A program made the translations under genes and the position numbers. The notes under the pieces are model-generated. The model worked only from the letters and a program-made list of their open reading frames with translations, was not told where the DNA came from and did no database searches. This document shows, in pieces, positions 15,401 through 23,211 of a stretch of DNA of 42,372 bases. The number at the start of each line of letters is the position of its first letter. The stretch's first letter is position 1. The DNA is from Pseudomonadota bacterium (GTDB lineage Bacteria; Desulfobacterota; Desulfobulbia; Desulfobulbales; JAGXFP01): contig JAHJAA010000029.1 of the NCBI GenBank assembly GCA_018814305.1, positions 1-42,372 on the forward strand, in the 5' to 3' direction.

Positions 15401-16795
15401 ACCCTGCGTCTTTCGGCCCTGACCGCCGACAGTACCGAATTCAACATCTCCCTGTCCGGCGGCTGGGATGGGTTGGGAACCATACCCAAAAAACTCCCGG
15501 TGGCGGCAGAACTCCCCGGCTCCCTGGCCCTTACGGGAGCCTTTTCGTTCTCAGAACTCGGTTGGCTGGGAAAAAGCACCTCAGCGATCCGTCGACTCGG
15601 CGGCAACCTGGCCGGTACGCTCGCCGTTTCAGGACCGGCCGCCAACCCGGTAATTGCCGCTGAACTTACTCTTACCGATGGCGAACTTCGGCCCGATTCC
15701 TCAATGCCGGCGCTCCGAAATCTTCAAGTTCAAGTCCGCATAGACCACCGACTGGTAACCATCGATCACTTTGCCGGAACCGTCGGCGGCTCACCCTTTA
15801 CCGCCTCCGGTACGGTCAATATCCCGGCCCTGGGCGCTCCGCAAGCCGACCTCCAGATCCAAGGTTCCAATATTCTGCTCTACCGTAGTGAAGCGGTGGG
15901 AATCCGGGCCGATGCCGATATTATGATCCAAGGCACGATCACCGCTCCCGCCATCTCGGGTACAGTTGCCATCACCGATGGCCGCCTCCGCAAAAATATC
16001 AACTGGCTTGCCCCCCTCAAAGAACTGAGTCACGGCAAGCTCCCTCTTCTGGAAACTTCGAACAAGCCAACCACACCGGGAATCGGAATCTCATTTCCCA
16101 ACCCACCCCTACGCGATGCCACCTTCGACATCCATCTGGTGAGCAAAAATCCGTTTGTCGTTAGAAGTAACGTGGCCCGGGGCACCTTGCGACCAGATCT
16201 GAGATTGACTGGAACCGGTGAGATTCCAGTGTTAACCGGGCTTATCTATGTTGATCCCTCTCGAGTCCTCTTGCCGGCGGGAAGACTCAAGATCGAATCC
16301 GGCCTGATTCGTTTCCCTGAAAACGGCTCGGGGCGCCCGGTCTTGGAGATTAACGGATCAAGCCGCATCCTCGGATACGACATTAACCTTTCGGTGGAAG
16401 GACCATACGACGCACCCACCGTCACTCTGTCATCCGCCCCCCCCCTACCTCAGCATGCACTCCTGCTGCTGCTGCTCACCGGCAAAATCCCGGCTGGGGT
16501 TACCGATCAATCCGGGGGATGGCAGGGCGGGATGAAGATCGCCCTCTATGTAAGCAAAGGAATCATTGATGAGTGGTTCGGGGAGGACACTCTCGATGGG
16601 GGGGAATCGATGCTGGAACGACTCGATATCGTGGCCGGTCGAGGCATCAGCCGTCAGGGCAATGAGACCATCGGGGCCCAGTACCTAATGGCTGAGGGAG
16701 TCGTTCTGGAGAGGGATGAGTTATATCTGGTGGCCGAGCGGGATATCTACGATGAATTCAATGCGGGAGTACGGATTGTTTTCCAATTTAAATAA
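12458..16795 (+). CDS. tamB: TamB-like translocation/assembly module (DUF490) protein
   Basis: This 1445-residue protein has an N-terminal membrane anchor (IKLSIIILGCILAATGSIFG) followed by a long periplasmic stretch of beta-rich repeats. It ends in a C-terminal DUF490/TamB domain with the typical 'VRSNVARGTLRPDLRLTGTG' and 'DINLSVEGPYDAPTVTLSSA' segments and a closing aromatic strand ending in phenylalanine-lysine. TamB spans the periplasm and works with the Omp85 protein TamA in outer-membrane protein insertion or phospholipid transport. An internal duplication is visible around residues 370-415 and 453-498. The gene order is tamB then tamA, the reverse of Escherichia coli, and the two coding regions overlap. 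The start lacks a clear ribosome binding site. Confidence 0.88.
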   Translation: MKIKLSIIILGCILAATGSIFGLRDRILPPLIVSAVQAKLGMEITVAAVSGSFIRDLRISGLRTTRPAPDGPLVSIGANTIQARYSLPLLFHGFDSFLSDLRLELDGARVEMDFARTQGQNATPPSPASNFLLPIIRAQNTLIDLQGPEWSVLLSGTDLTVTSANPGQGGIPVTVHATQSKINIPALHPWAGELSAIGILSRYGVVINTLTSDNHPVISKAHLTYGPQEPFGFNLSFSAFNGHGTVNGTLEPGDMTLGWDIPTVDLSKVTRRLRTTQPLPQGILTSRGTLKGNFSDPASLSGGISLTINEGLFREIPFQRFAITGTSATGILTVDSFDLKIGENSLTASRLSTPQAMLVPVDLAGLAANSTGDFSVRLQNLPSLLQLLGIPEENLPGDIPVHRILISGAADHGVLHIKSLSATMPGNVLSASGVETPLAALVDGNTESTIENTKGSFSARLEDIPSLLRLAGMPAEQLPSGLPTHRLEVTGQASKDGIILKSGTFKGADATVTLQRCEITLPSTGPLLKGLGLIVRLVADIPDLDRIGPIMGLTETGGSLKVAMNLEGALGAPKGSVDITGNNLRYRKIAVDTFSLAARSGSTGWQIETFETAKGKDHLSGHGIMTTNPFRFKDATLDLQIDDIGLYDQWFSIDDGRVQRGSLSAHLEGAGIPSALEGSFTVHLADALISGVAISQGDLTGSLTGDSIDITWFSAETSEGQVSLAGSFLHQAWGLPVSGTIHQLDLGREGLKLVLTNPVPVQIEGASSWSFGKATLRGEAGELMMSGVLSAQTGYTISVEARGVESAPLKPFLKELPIEFHGLNLSGQISGNVDMPEISLVGSVKELRAPGADIPLTGHLELSLSSGGILLKTFSWETANGEQILLSGTLPYDLFTRKFIPGSIELQSTFTVPDLVTFTAFFPERYHVPGALTGTVNISGTADHPEAIFDFKATKIRFPAWSPLHPPGAVTMHAAGFLKNNTLRLSALTADSTEFNISLSGGWDGLGTIPKKLPVAAELPGSLALTGAFSFSELGWLGKSTSAIRRLGGNLAGTLAVSGPAANPVIAAELTLTDGELRPDSSMPALRNLQVQVRIDHRLVTIDHFAGTVGGSPFTASGTVNIPALGAPQADLQIQGSNILLYRSEAVGIRADADIMIQGTITAPAISGTVAITDGRLRKNINWLAPLKELSHGKLPLLETSNKPTTPGIGISFPNPPLRDATFDIHLVSKNPFVVRSNVARGTLRPDLRLTGTGEIPVLTGLIYVDPSRVLLPAGRLKIESGLIRFPENGSGRPVLEINGSSRILGYDINLSVEGPYDAPTVTLSSAPPLPQHALLLLLLTGKIPAGVTDQSGGWQGGMKIALYVSKGIIDEWFGEDTLDGGESMLERLDIVAGRGISRQGNETIGAQYLMAEGVVLERDELYLVAERDIYDEFNAGVRIVFQFK

Positions 16796-18989
16796 TACCG
16801 GGGTAGGCGGCAGTGGACCGATCCGTTTATTGCTGGCGTTCTTCATCGCCTGGGGATCAGTATTCTGCCTCCCTGCCATGGCGAAAGCTAAGACCGATGA
16901 GCTGCTGAGTCCCCCGGCTGTGGAACAGCCCTCCCAACCAGCGGATGTCGTTATCATAATCACCGGCAATCACGCCATCACTTCGTCGTTGCTCCGACAA
17001 ACCGCGGCGGAAGAATTGAAGAATTTCCAAACCAAAGGATTCAACCCTTCCGATGCCGATGACGCAGCCTACCAGATGGAAATCGCTTACCGGAAACGTG
17101 GCTTTCGCTTTGCTACCGTTGACTATACCGTTACCCTCCCGGGTCCCAACCCCCAATTGGACTTTATCATCAAAGAGGGCCCCCGGGTCCGGCTCACCGA
17201 GATAATCCTCTCCGGTAATGATACCGTGCCCGAGCAAACCCTACTGGCTTTTTTCACCGACCCGGAAGGCAAAACCATCACCAATGGCTGGTTGGTCGAA
17301 TCAAATCTTACCGCCGGAGTTGATGCCATCCGCACTCATTATGCCATGAATGGTTACCTGCGGTGTGTTGTTGCCGATCCCTTCTTGACCTATAGCGAAG
17401 ACCGCTCGACGGTTACCGTAGAAATTAAAATCACCGAGGGCACCCATTTTCTGGTCCGGGATATTCTCTTCACCGGCCAGATCCGGGAACTCAGTGGAGA
17501 TCTGGCAGACCTCCGCCAGGAGCTCATCGACAGAGCCTACGTTCCCCGGCGCAATACCCTGTTACTGGATGGCCGGATCACCGAACTTTACGGCAATCTC
17601 GGTTATCCGGACACAACTGTCCAGATAACCCGGGTCCCTTCCACCACAGAACCGGAAACCAACGCAAGAACAGAGGAAAAGCCCGAAGGAGATGTAATCC
17701 TTGCCGTCAACATTGACAGTGGTCCGCAGGTCACTATTACGGATCTCACCATCACCGGCAACAACCGAACCAACGAGGATTTCATCACCTCACGACTGGC
17801 GTTGACCACCGGAGATCTTTACAACGTCACGAAAAAAAGAACCAGTTTCAGCAACCTCTATCGAACGGGGCTCTTTTCCCAGGTCCAGATCTCTCTGATG
17901 GAGACAGAACAGCCCTCACACCGGGGGCTCCTGGTCGAAGTGGAAGAACTCCCAGGACGGGAACTTTCCTTCGAGATGGGCTGGGGATCCTACGAACTGC
18001 TCCGGGGAAAAATGGAGCTCCGCAATAAAAACTTTACCGGTAAAGGCAGGATATTAAGCGCCTCGGCAGCGACCTCTATGAAATCAACCGATCTCGGTCT
18101 GGGATTCTCAGATCCCTGGCTCCTGGGCCATGATCTGGCCCTTGATCTTCCTTTCTACTACCGGATACGGTCAGAGCCCTCGTTCGACAAGACGGAAACA
18201 GGAATCTCCACCGTGGTCTCCAAACGGTTTGTCGAGGCCCAGGTCGGCATATCTCTGGCCTATACCCTGCGGCGGACTCAGCAGTCCAATATCTCCGTGG
18301 CGGTAACCGAAGCCGCCGGTAATGATTACGATTTCGCCTCCCTGAAAATCCAGACATACCGGGATACCAGGGATGATCTGTTTTTCCCAAGCGGAGGATA
18401 TCGCAGTGTCTGGGCGGCGGAACTCACCGACCCTTCCCTGGGGAGCACCCTGGCTTTTATACGCTGTACCACGGCCAATCGGTTCTTCTTTGCCCTGGGA
18501 AAACACACCGTCCTCGCCACCCGCTACGACTCAGGTTTTGTGGCCCCGACCACCGAGGACCTGACTTTGCCTCTGGCCGAGCGATTTTTCAATGGCGGAG
18601 CCAGCTCGGTCCGCAGTTTCAGGGAGTCTGAGCTTGGACCAAGGGATCCCGTCACCGGAGATCCCAGCGGCGGTTCGGCCTACAACATATTCTCCATGGA
18701 ACTGCGTCATCGATTCCGCCATAATATCGGCGGCAGCCTCTTTGTAGACTACGGCAACATAGCTCCCACCGGCAATGGAGGTCTCGACCGGTTCACCGAC
18801 CGGAGCGACTTCATTGCCGCAACCTTTAATGATTATTTTTCCGGCTTCCGCCCGGCAATTGGGATCGGCCTCCAATACCTCCTGCCGGTGGGCCCCCTCC
18901 GCATTGATGGGGCATACAACCCAACGGCGGATAAGAACCAAGGAGAGAGCGCCATGATCTTCCACTTTACTGTGGGTATGGCCTTCTGA
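16761..18989 (+). CDS. tamA: TamA-like Omp85 outer membrane protein
   Basis: This ~742-residue outer-membrane protein has a signal peptide (LLLAFFIAWGSVFCLPAMAKA) and several POTRA domains in the N-terminal half ('QMEIAYRKRGFRFATVDYTV', 'VTITDLTITGNNRTNEDFIT'). The C-terminal ~350 residues form an Omp85 barrel with 'GKGRILSASAATSMKSTDLG', 'FFNGGASSVRSF' (the conserved loop region with RxF-like arginine) and 'IGIGLQYLLPVGPLRIDGAY', ending in phenylalanine. It should partner with the upstream TamB. The start is uncertain: ATGs at 16752 and 16761 both lie inside the tamB end and neither has a strong ribosome binding site; translation is probably coupled to tamB. Confidence 0.87.
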   Translation: MREYGLFSNLNNTGVGGSGPIRLLLAFFIAWGSVFCLPAMAKAKTDELLSPPAVEQPSQPADVVIIITGNHAITSSLLRQTAAEELKNFQTKGFNPSDADDAAYQMEIAYRKRGFRFATVDYTVTLPGPNPQLDFIIKEGPRVRLTEIILSGNDTVPEQTLLAFFTDPEGKTITNGWLVESNLTAGVDAIRTHYAMNGYLRCVVADPFLTYSEDRSTVTVEIKITEGTHFLVRDILFTGQIRELSGDLADLRQELIDRAYVPRRNTLLLDGRITELYGNLGYPDTTVQITRVPSTTEPETNARTEEKPEGDVILAVNIDSGPQVTITDLTITGNNRTNEDFITSRLALTTGDLYNVTKKRTSFSNLYRTGLFSQVQISLMETEQPSHRGLLVEVEELPGRELSFEMGWGSYELLRGKMELRNKNFTGKGRILSASAATSMKSTDLGLGFSDPWLLGHDLALDLPFYYRIRSEPSFDKTETGISTVVSKRFVEAQVGISLAYTLRRTQQSNISVAVTEAAGNDYDFASLKIQTYRDTRDDLFFPSGGYRSVWAAELTDPSLGSTLAFIRCTTANRFFFALGKHTVLATRYDSGFVAPTTEDLTLPLAERFFNGGASSVRSFRESELGPRDPVTGDPSGGSAYNIFSMELRHRFRHNIGGSLFVDYGNIAPTGNGGLDRFTDRSDFIAATFNDYFSGFRPAIGIGLQYLLPVGPLRIDGAYNPTADKNQGESAMIFHFTVGMAF

Positions 18990-19167
18990 TCAGATAAGGT
19001 TTCACCAAAGAACTGTAAACCAGTTCAGCAATACAACAACTGACGCCGCACTATTCCCCCAGAACCATTCCGACCTGATGGCGCAACGAATATTTCGTAA
19101 ACCACTGGACAAGCCACTCTAGCTTTCAGTACCCTATTCAAGAGCCCCCAATCACGCAGCGACCTTC

Positions 19168-20148
19168 ATGATCTTCCCGGTCGGAGACAGCTCCCCAGTG
19201 CAGACACTCCACCATATCACCCATTCACGATTCCTGCGGCACGACACCGGCAGCGGGGAGCACCCTGAGACTCCGGCCCGTCTTGAGGTTATCAACCTCG
19301 CCCTGGGTGGTTGCCTTGATCGCCTCCACCTGGAAACCATCGCGCCTAAATCGGCACCCAGGACCAGCCTGCTCAGAATCCACAGTGAAAATTATCTGCT
19401 GCGCTTTGAGGAAACGGCCCTGGCCGGCCACAGTTATTTGAGCCATCCCGACAACCAGTTATGCTATGAAACCTATGAAATCGCCCTGCTCTCAGCTGGG
19501 GCTGGATTGGCTGGCATTACTCTGGCGGAAGAGACAACCGGCCCCATTTTCTGTAGTGTTCGGCCTCCCGGACATCACGCCGAGGTATCCCTGGCCCTGG
19601 GTTTCTGTTTTATCAACAATGTGGCGGTGGCGGCCAGGTACTGGCAGGAACACTACAACCGACGCCGGATTGCCATCATCGATTTCGATGCCCATCACGG
19701 CAACGGCATCCAGACCGCCTTCGAAGAAGATCCAGAGGTCTTCTACATCAGTATCCACGAACATCCGACTTTCAGCTTTCCCGGTACCGGTTTTGCCGAG
19801 GAATTCGGCACCGGACCGGGCTGGGGTGCCACCCTGAACATCCCGCTCCTGCCGGGAAAGGGCGACAATGAAGTCAAGGAGGCCTTTCTCCGCCAGATCA
19901 CCCCGGCCCTGGACCGTTTCCAGCCGGAGGCGCTGCTGGTGGCCGCCGGTTTCGATGGCCACCGCCTGGATGACATGTCCGGCCTGGCCTATACCACTGA
20001 ACTTTTCGGCTGGCTGGGTAGCACCATTGCTGAGTTGGCCCACCGTCACTGCCAAGGACGACTGGTCTCCATCCTCGAAGGCGGCTACCACCTGGAAACT
20101 TTAGGAGCATCGGTGCTGCAATATTGCCAAGGCCTTACAAAAAAATAA
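19168..20148 (+). CDS. acuC: AcuC/HDAC-like zinc-dependent protein deacetylase
   Basis: This 326-residue protein of the arginase/deacetylase superfamily has all the catalytic landmarks: HPETPARL near residues 32-39, H136-H137 in RPPGHHAEV, zinc ligands D174 and H176 in DFDAHHGNG, an acidic ligand around D268 in GFDGHRLDDMSG, and catalytic Y307 in LEGGYHLETL. The family removes acyl groups from lysines or acetylated amines; AcuC of Bacillus deacetylates acetyl-CoA synthetase. An AcuB-like CBS-ACT protein and two acyl-CoA enzymes, one with an acetyltransferase domain, lie immediately downstream, which supports an AcuC-type role. It is distinct from the deacetylase domain encoded at 6867-9149. 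No clear ribosome binding site precedes the ATG. Confidence 0.82.
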   Translation: MIFPVGDSSPVQTLHHITHSRFLRHDTGSGEHPETPARLEVINLALGGCLDRLHLETIAPKSAPRTSLLRIHSENYLLRFEETALAGHSYLSHPDNQLCYETYEIALLSAGAGLAGITLAEETTGPIFCSVRPPGHHAEVSLALGFCFINNVAVAARYWQEHYNRRRIAIIDFDAHHGNGIQTAFEEDPEVFYISIHEHPTFSFPGTGFAEEFGTGPGWGATLNIPLLPGKGDNEVKEAFLRQITPALDRFQPEALLVAAGFDGHRLDDMSGLAYTTELFGWLGSTIAELAHRHCQGRLVSILEGGYHLETLGASVLQYCQGLTKK

Positions 20149-20157
20149 CAAAAAGCA

Positions 20158-20187
20158 CTCAGATGATGGTTGCACCCACCATCTGAG
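20158..20187 (+). terminator. Hairpin after the acuC-like gene
   Basis: CTCAGATGATGG (20158-20169) pairs with CCACCATCTGAG (20176-20187) with a single mismatch and a 6-nt loop. It starts 10 bp after the deacetylase stop. The plus-strand side has no T-run, but A-rich sequence precedes it, so it would be the better terminator for minus-strand transcription. It separates acuC from the 38-bp leader repeat of the next gene. Confidence 0.45.
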
Positions 20188-20200
20188 CGTAATCAACCAC

Positions 20201-20238
20201 AACTTTAGGCACTTATAACTTTAAACTTTAGGCACTTT
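20201..20238 (+). repeat. 38-bp shared leader element, copy A (upstream of acuB-like gene)
   Basis: The element contains two AGGCACTT cores 23 bp apart (20207 and 20230), each preceded by ACTTT or AACTT, with an AT-rich middle (AACTTTAAACTT). It is 36/38 identical to 23162-23199, differing only at positions 15 and 29. It ends 16 bp before the ATG and just upstream of AAGGAG. Its position suggests an operator, a promoter-proximal binding site or a 5'-UTR element common to both genes. Confidence 0.7.
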
Positions 20239-20254
20239 CTTTTTAAGGAGCCCC

Positions 20255-20926
20255 ATGTTCATTGCCAACTTCATGACCACCCCGGCCCGGACCATCACCC
20301 CCGACACCCTGCTCCCCGAAGCCCGGGCGCTGATGTCCCAGGGGCATTTCCGCCACCTGCCGGTGGTTGACGGCGAAGGCCACTTGATCGGCATCGTCAC
20401 CGACCGTGACCTGCGTAGCGCCCTACCCACAGGACTTATGGATGAGCAGAATCATCAGGATTTTCTCAAACGATTCGAGACAATGCCGATCAAGGCAGTA
20501 ATGACCGAGGCGACCGCAAATCTGCCGGCTGAAGCAACTCTGGACGACGCCCTGCTCCTCTTCGACCGTACGAAGGTTGGTGGTCTACCGGTGGTGGACT
20601 GTGAAAGGAAAGTGGTCGGCATCCTTTCGGTTCGTGATCTGCTCACCGCCTATCGACAACTCTTCGGTTTGGATGGCAAAGGCTCGGCCCTTGTCGGAGT
20701 CGTTGATGATGGTAAGCCCGGCGTCCTTACCAGACTCTGCGAGGTGCTCGAAACAAACCAAATCCCGTTTACCCGCCTGCTTCGTACCAACCAAAACGAT
20801 CAGGGCAAGGGCCTGATTTATGTAAGAGTCCATACCTTTAATATCAGCGGGGTTCACCAGACCTTGGCAGCTGCTGGTTTTGTCCCGGCGACCCCAGCCA
20901 TCACAAGGAAAGAAAAAGATGCTTGA
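20255..20926 (+). CDS. acuB: AcuB-like CBS-CBS-ACT domain protein
   Basis: This 223-residue cytosolic protein has two CBS motifs (residues ~1-60: 'FMTTPARTITPDTLLPEARA', 'GHLIGIVTDRDLR'; residues ~72-135: 'IKAVMTEATANLPAEATLDD', 'VVGILSVRDLL') followed by an ACT-like domain (~140-215, 'SALVGVVDDGKPGVLTRLCE'). This is the architecture of Bacillus AcuB. CBS pairs bind adenine nucleotides and ACT domains bind amino acids or other small ligands, so it probably senses energy state and adjusts acetate activation. A strong AAGGAG (20245-20250) precedes the ATG. The last 8 nt overlap the start of the acyl-CoA synthetase gene (ATGCTTGA), showing translational coupling. A 38-bp repeat shared with the CoA-transferase gene lies in the leader. 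Confidence 0.85.
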   Translation: MFIANFMTTPARTITPDTLLPEARALMSQGHFRHLPVVDGEGHLIGIVTDRDLRSALPTGLMDEQNHQDFLKRFETMPIKAVMTEATANLPAEATLDDALLLFDRTKVGGLPVVDCERKVVGILSVRDLLTAYRQLFGLDGKGSALVGVVDDGKPGVLTRLCEVLETNQIPFTRLLRTNQNDQGKGLIYVRVHTFNISGVHQTLAAAGFVPATPAITRKEKDA

Positions 20927-23009
20927 TGAACTGTTCCGTCCTGAGGAAGTTGCAGTGATCGGCGCCTCGCGGACCCCTGGTAAGGTGGGACACGATATCG
21001 TTAAAAATCTCATTGAAGGGGGCTATCAGGGACTGATCCTGCCGGTCAACCCCGGGGCCGATGAGGTCCTGGGGTTGACCTGTCTCAAATCCCTGGCCGA
21101 TCACCACGGCAAAGTCGACCTGGCCATTCTGGCCGTCCCCCGGGCCGCGATCCTCAAAGCGGCGGAAGAGGCCATCAAGGCTGGAGCCCGATCCTTGGTC
21201 GTGATCACCGCCGGCTTCAAGGAAACCGGGCCCGAAGGAGCCGCCATTGAGCAGCAACTGGTCGGCCTCTGCCGCGCCCGCCAAGTCCGGATGCTGGGTC
21301 CCAACTGCCTGGGACTAATCAATACCGCCCACCGGTTGAACGCCTCCTTTGCCGGTCACATTCCCAGGCCCGGGATGATCTCGGTGGTCTCTCAGTCCGG
21401 GGCGCTTTCCACCGCAATCCTTGATCTGGTTGCCGGACGGCGTTTGGGGTTAGCCAAGATGATCTCAATCGGCAACAAGGCAGACCTCTCCGAAATCGAC
21501 TTCTTCCGCGCCCTGGCCCGGGACGAAAAAACCAAGGTGATAGTTGGATATCTCGAAGATATCAGTTCCGGTGATGAATTCGTCAAGGCAGCCGAAGAGG
21601 CCAGTAGCAAAAAGCCGGTGGTAGTCCTGAAATCCGGCACCACCAAGGCCGGTATGCAGGCCGCCTCATCTCACACCGGGGTTCTGGCCGGCAGTGATAC
21701 CGCGTATGGCGCCGCCTTCAAACGATCCGGGGTGATCCGGGCCGACACCTTCGAGGCCCTGTTTGATTATGCCACCGCTTTCGCCATGCAACCCCTGCCC
21801 AAGGGTGACCGGGTACTGATCATTACCAATGCCGGCGGCCCGGGGACCATGGCTGCAGATGCGGTGGAAAAGGCAGGGCTTAAAGTAGCGATCCTTGACC
21901 GCAACACCGCCAGTGCCCTGCGTCAGCATCTGCCCTCCGCCGCCAGCACCGGTAACCCGGTGGATGTACTGGGCGATGCCGACCCGGAGCGCTACGTGAC
22001 CGCCCTGACCACCGCCCAGGATAACGGGGAGGTCGACGCCATCATCATTATCCTCCCCCCCCAGGCCATGACCCGCCCCATGGAAACGGCCCAGGCCATT
22101 GCCGACAATCTTCACGGCAACAAACCGGTGCTGGTCTCGTTCATGGGCGGGGAATCCGTGCTACCGGGACGCGCCGCCCTGGTGGAATCCGGACTGCCCG
22201 ACTACCCCTCGCCGGAACGAGCGGTGGGAGCACTCAAGGCCATGCATGAGTACGCCACCTGGCGCAACCGGCCAACCCGGGTGGTTACCCGCTTCCGAGT
22301 CAACCGCCGCCGGGTGGAAAGGATCATTACCCGGAGGATCCGCAGTGGTCGATTTCAGATCGGTGAAGTCAAGGGCAAGAGCATTCTCCAGGCCTATGGC
22401 TTTCAAATTCCCGATGGCCATTTGGCGGTCACCGTCGACGAGGCAGTGGAGATCGCCGAACGAATCGGGTATCCGGTGGCCATGAAGATAGTCTCCCCGG
22501 ATATTGTCCACAAAACCGATCTGGGTGGAGTCCGCTTGAATGTTACCAACGCCGAGACCGTCCGGGACTATTTTGATCTGATGATGCTCCGCATCCGCCA
22601 ACGGGCACCGGAGGCGCGAATCGAAGGGATATACATGGAAAAAATGTTGAATCCGGGCCTTGAAGTGATCATCGGCATGAGTCGCGATGCCCAGTTCGGT
22701 CCCATGCTGATGTTCGGCTTGGGCGGCATCTTCGTCGAAACCATGAAGGACGTGACCTTCCACCTGGCTCCGATCACCGAAGACGAGGCCCTGCAGATGC
22801 TGAAGGCCACCCGTTCGTACGAGATCCTGCAGGGAAAAAGAGGGCAAAAAGGGGTCGATCTGGGGGCCATCGCCAACGGCCTGCAGCGGATCAGCCAACT
22901 GACCACTGACTTCCCCCAGATCACTGAATTGGATATCAATCCCTTCATCGTCGGAGAGGCCGGGCATGATCCCTGGGTGGCGGATGTCCGCCTCACTTTG
23001 CGGGGGTAA
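20919..23009 (+). CDS. ADP-forming acetyl/acyl-CoA synthetase (fused alpha-beta)
   Basis: This 696-residue NDP-forming acyl-CoA synthetase should catalyse acyl-CoA + ADP + Pi to acid + CoA + ATP, or the reverse. Domains in order are a CoA-binding Rossmann domain (residues ~1-130, 'VAVIGASRTPGKVGHDIVKN', 'PVNPGADEVLG'), a succinyl-CoA-ligase-like flavodoxin domain with the phosphohistidine loop 'AASSHTGVLAGSD', and a C-terminal ATP-grasp domain (~465-690, 'GYPVAMKIVSPDIVHKTDLG', 'LMFGLGGIFVETMKDVTFHL', 'ELDINPFIV'). The start at 20919 was chosen because of AAGGAAAG upstream and the 8-nt overlap with the AcuB gene. Unlike PatZ-type acetyltransferases it has no GNAT domain; a similar GNAT is instead fused to the next gene. 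The stop codon lies in the arm of a 106-bp palindrome. Confidence 0.9.
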   Translation: MLDELFRPEEVAVIGASRTPGKVGHDIVKNLIEGGYQGLILPVNPGADEVLGLTCLKSLADHHGKVDLAILAVPRAAILKAAEEAIKAGARSLVVITAGFKETGPEGAAIEQQLVGLCRARQVRMLGPNCLGLINTAHRLNASFAGHIPRPGMISVVSQSGALSTAILDLVAGRRLGLAKMISIGNKADLSEIDFFRALARDEKTKVIVGYLEDISSGDEFVKAAEEASSKKPVVVLKSGTTKAGMQAASSHTGVLAGSDTAYGAAFKRSGVIRADTFEALFDYATAFAMQPLPKGDRVLIITNAGGPGTMAADAVEKAGLKVAILDRNTASALRQHLPSAASTGNPVDVLGDADPERYVTALTTAQDNGEVDAIIIILPPQAMTRPMETAQAIADNLHGNKPVLVSFMGGESVLPGRAALVESGLPDYPSPERAVGALKAMHEYATWRNRPTRVVTRFRVNRRRVERIITRRIRSGRFQIGEVKGKSILQAYGFQIPDGHLAVTVDEAVEIAERIGYPVAMKIVSPDIVHKTDLGGVRLNVTNAETVRDYFDLMMLRIRQRAPEARIEGIYMEKMLNPGLEVIIGMSRDAQFGPMLMFGLGGIFVETMKDVTFHLAPITEDEALQMLKATRSYEILQGKRGQKGVDLGAIANGLQRISQLTTDFPQITELDINPFIVGEAGHDPWVADVRLTLRG

Positions 23010-23112
23010 ACGCCCGGCAGCACCCAATCTGCACGCGATCAGGCTGACTCGCATAGCGCTGCTATAGCTCGTCAACCTGCTTGCGCACATCTTGGGCACT
23101 GCCGGACGTTTA
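23007..23112. repeat. 106-bp imperfect palindrome (REP/BIME-like)
   Basis: The outer arms TAAACGCCCGGCAGCACCCAA (left, here shortened to its pairing core CCGGCAG..CCCAA) and the reverse complement of the right arm ending in CCGGACGTTTA match at 18 of 21 positions. Inner arms also pair imperfectly, around a central AGCGCT. The left arm includes the acyl-CoA synthetase stop codon. The size and structure fit a REP/BIME-type repeat or a small MITE, possibly related to RAYT activity. It may also work as a long transcript-ending or mRNA-stabilising hairpin. Confidence 0.55.
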
Positions 23113-23161
23113 CCAGATAGACTTGAACGGCAGGAGATCTTTTTCCGATCGTAACAACCGA

Positions 23162-23199
23162 AACTTTAGGCACTTTTAACTTTAAACTTCAGGCACTTT
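23162..23199 (+). repeat. 38-bp shared leader element, copy B (upstream of CoA-transferase gene)
   Basis: Almost identical to 20201-20238 (36/38), including both AGGCACTT cores (23168 and 23191). Similarity extends ~13 bp further upstream (CGTAA..CAACC in both). It ends only 12 bp before the ATG of the CoA-transferase gene, where no good ribosome binding site is visible. That makes a 5'-UTR or start-proximal regulatory role plausible. Confidence 0.7.
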
Positions 23200-23211
23200 T
23201 AGGTACTCCCC

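Noticed and set aside
22161-23099. 312-codon open frame antisense to the acyl-CoA synthetase gene
   Set aside because: Opposite-strand shadow of a gene with strong family matches; its sequence has no recognisable domain.
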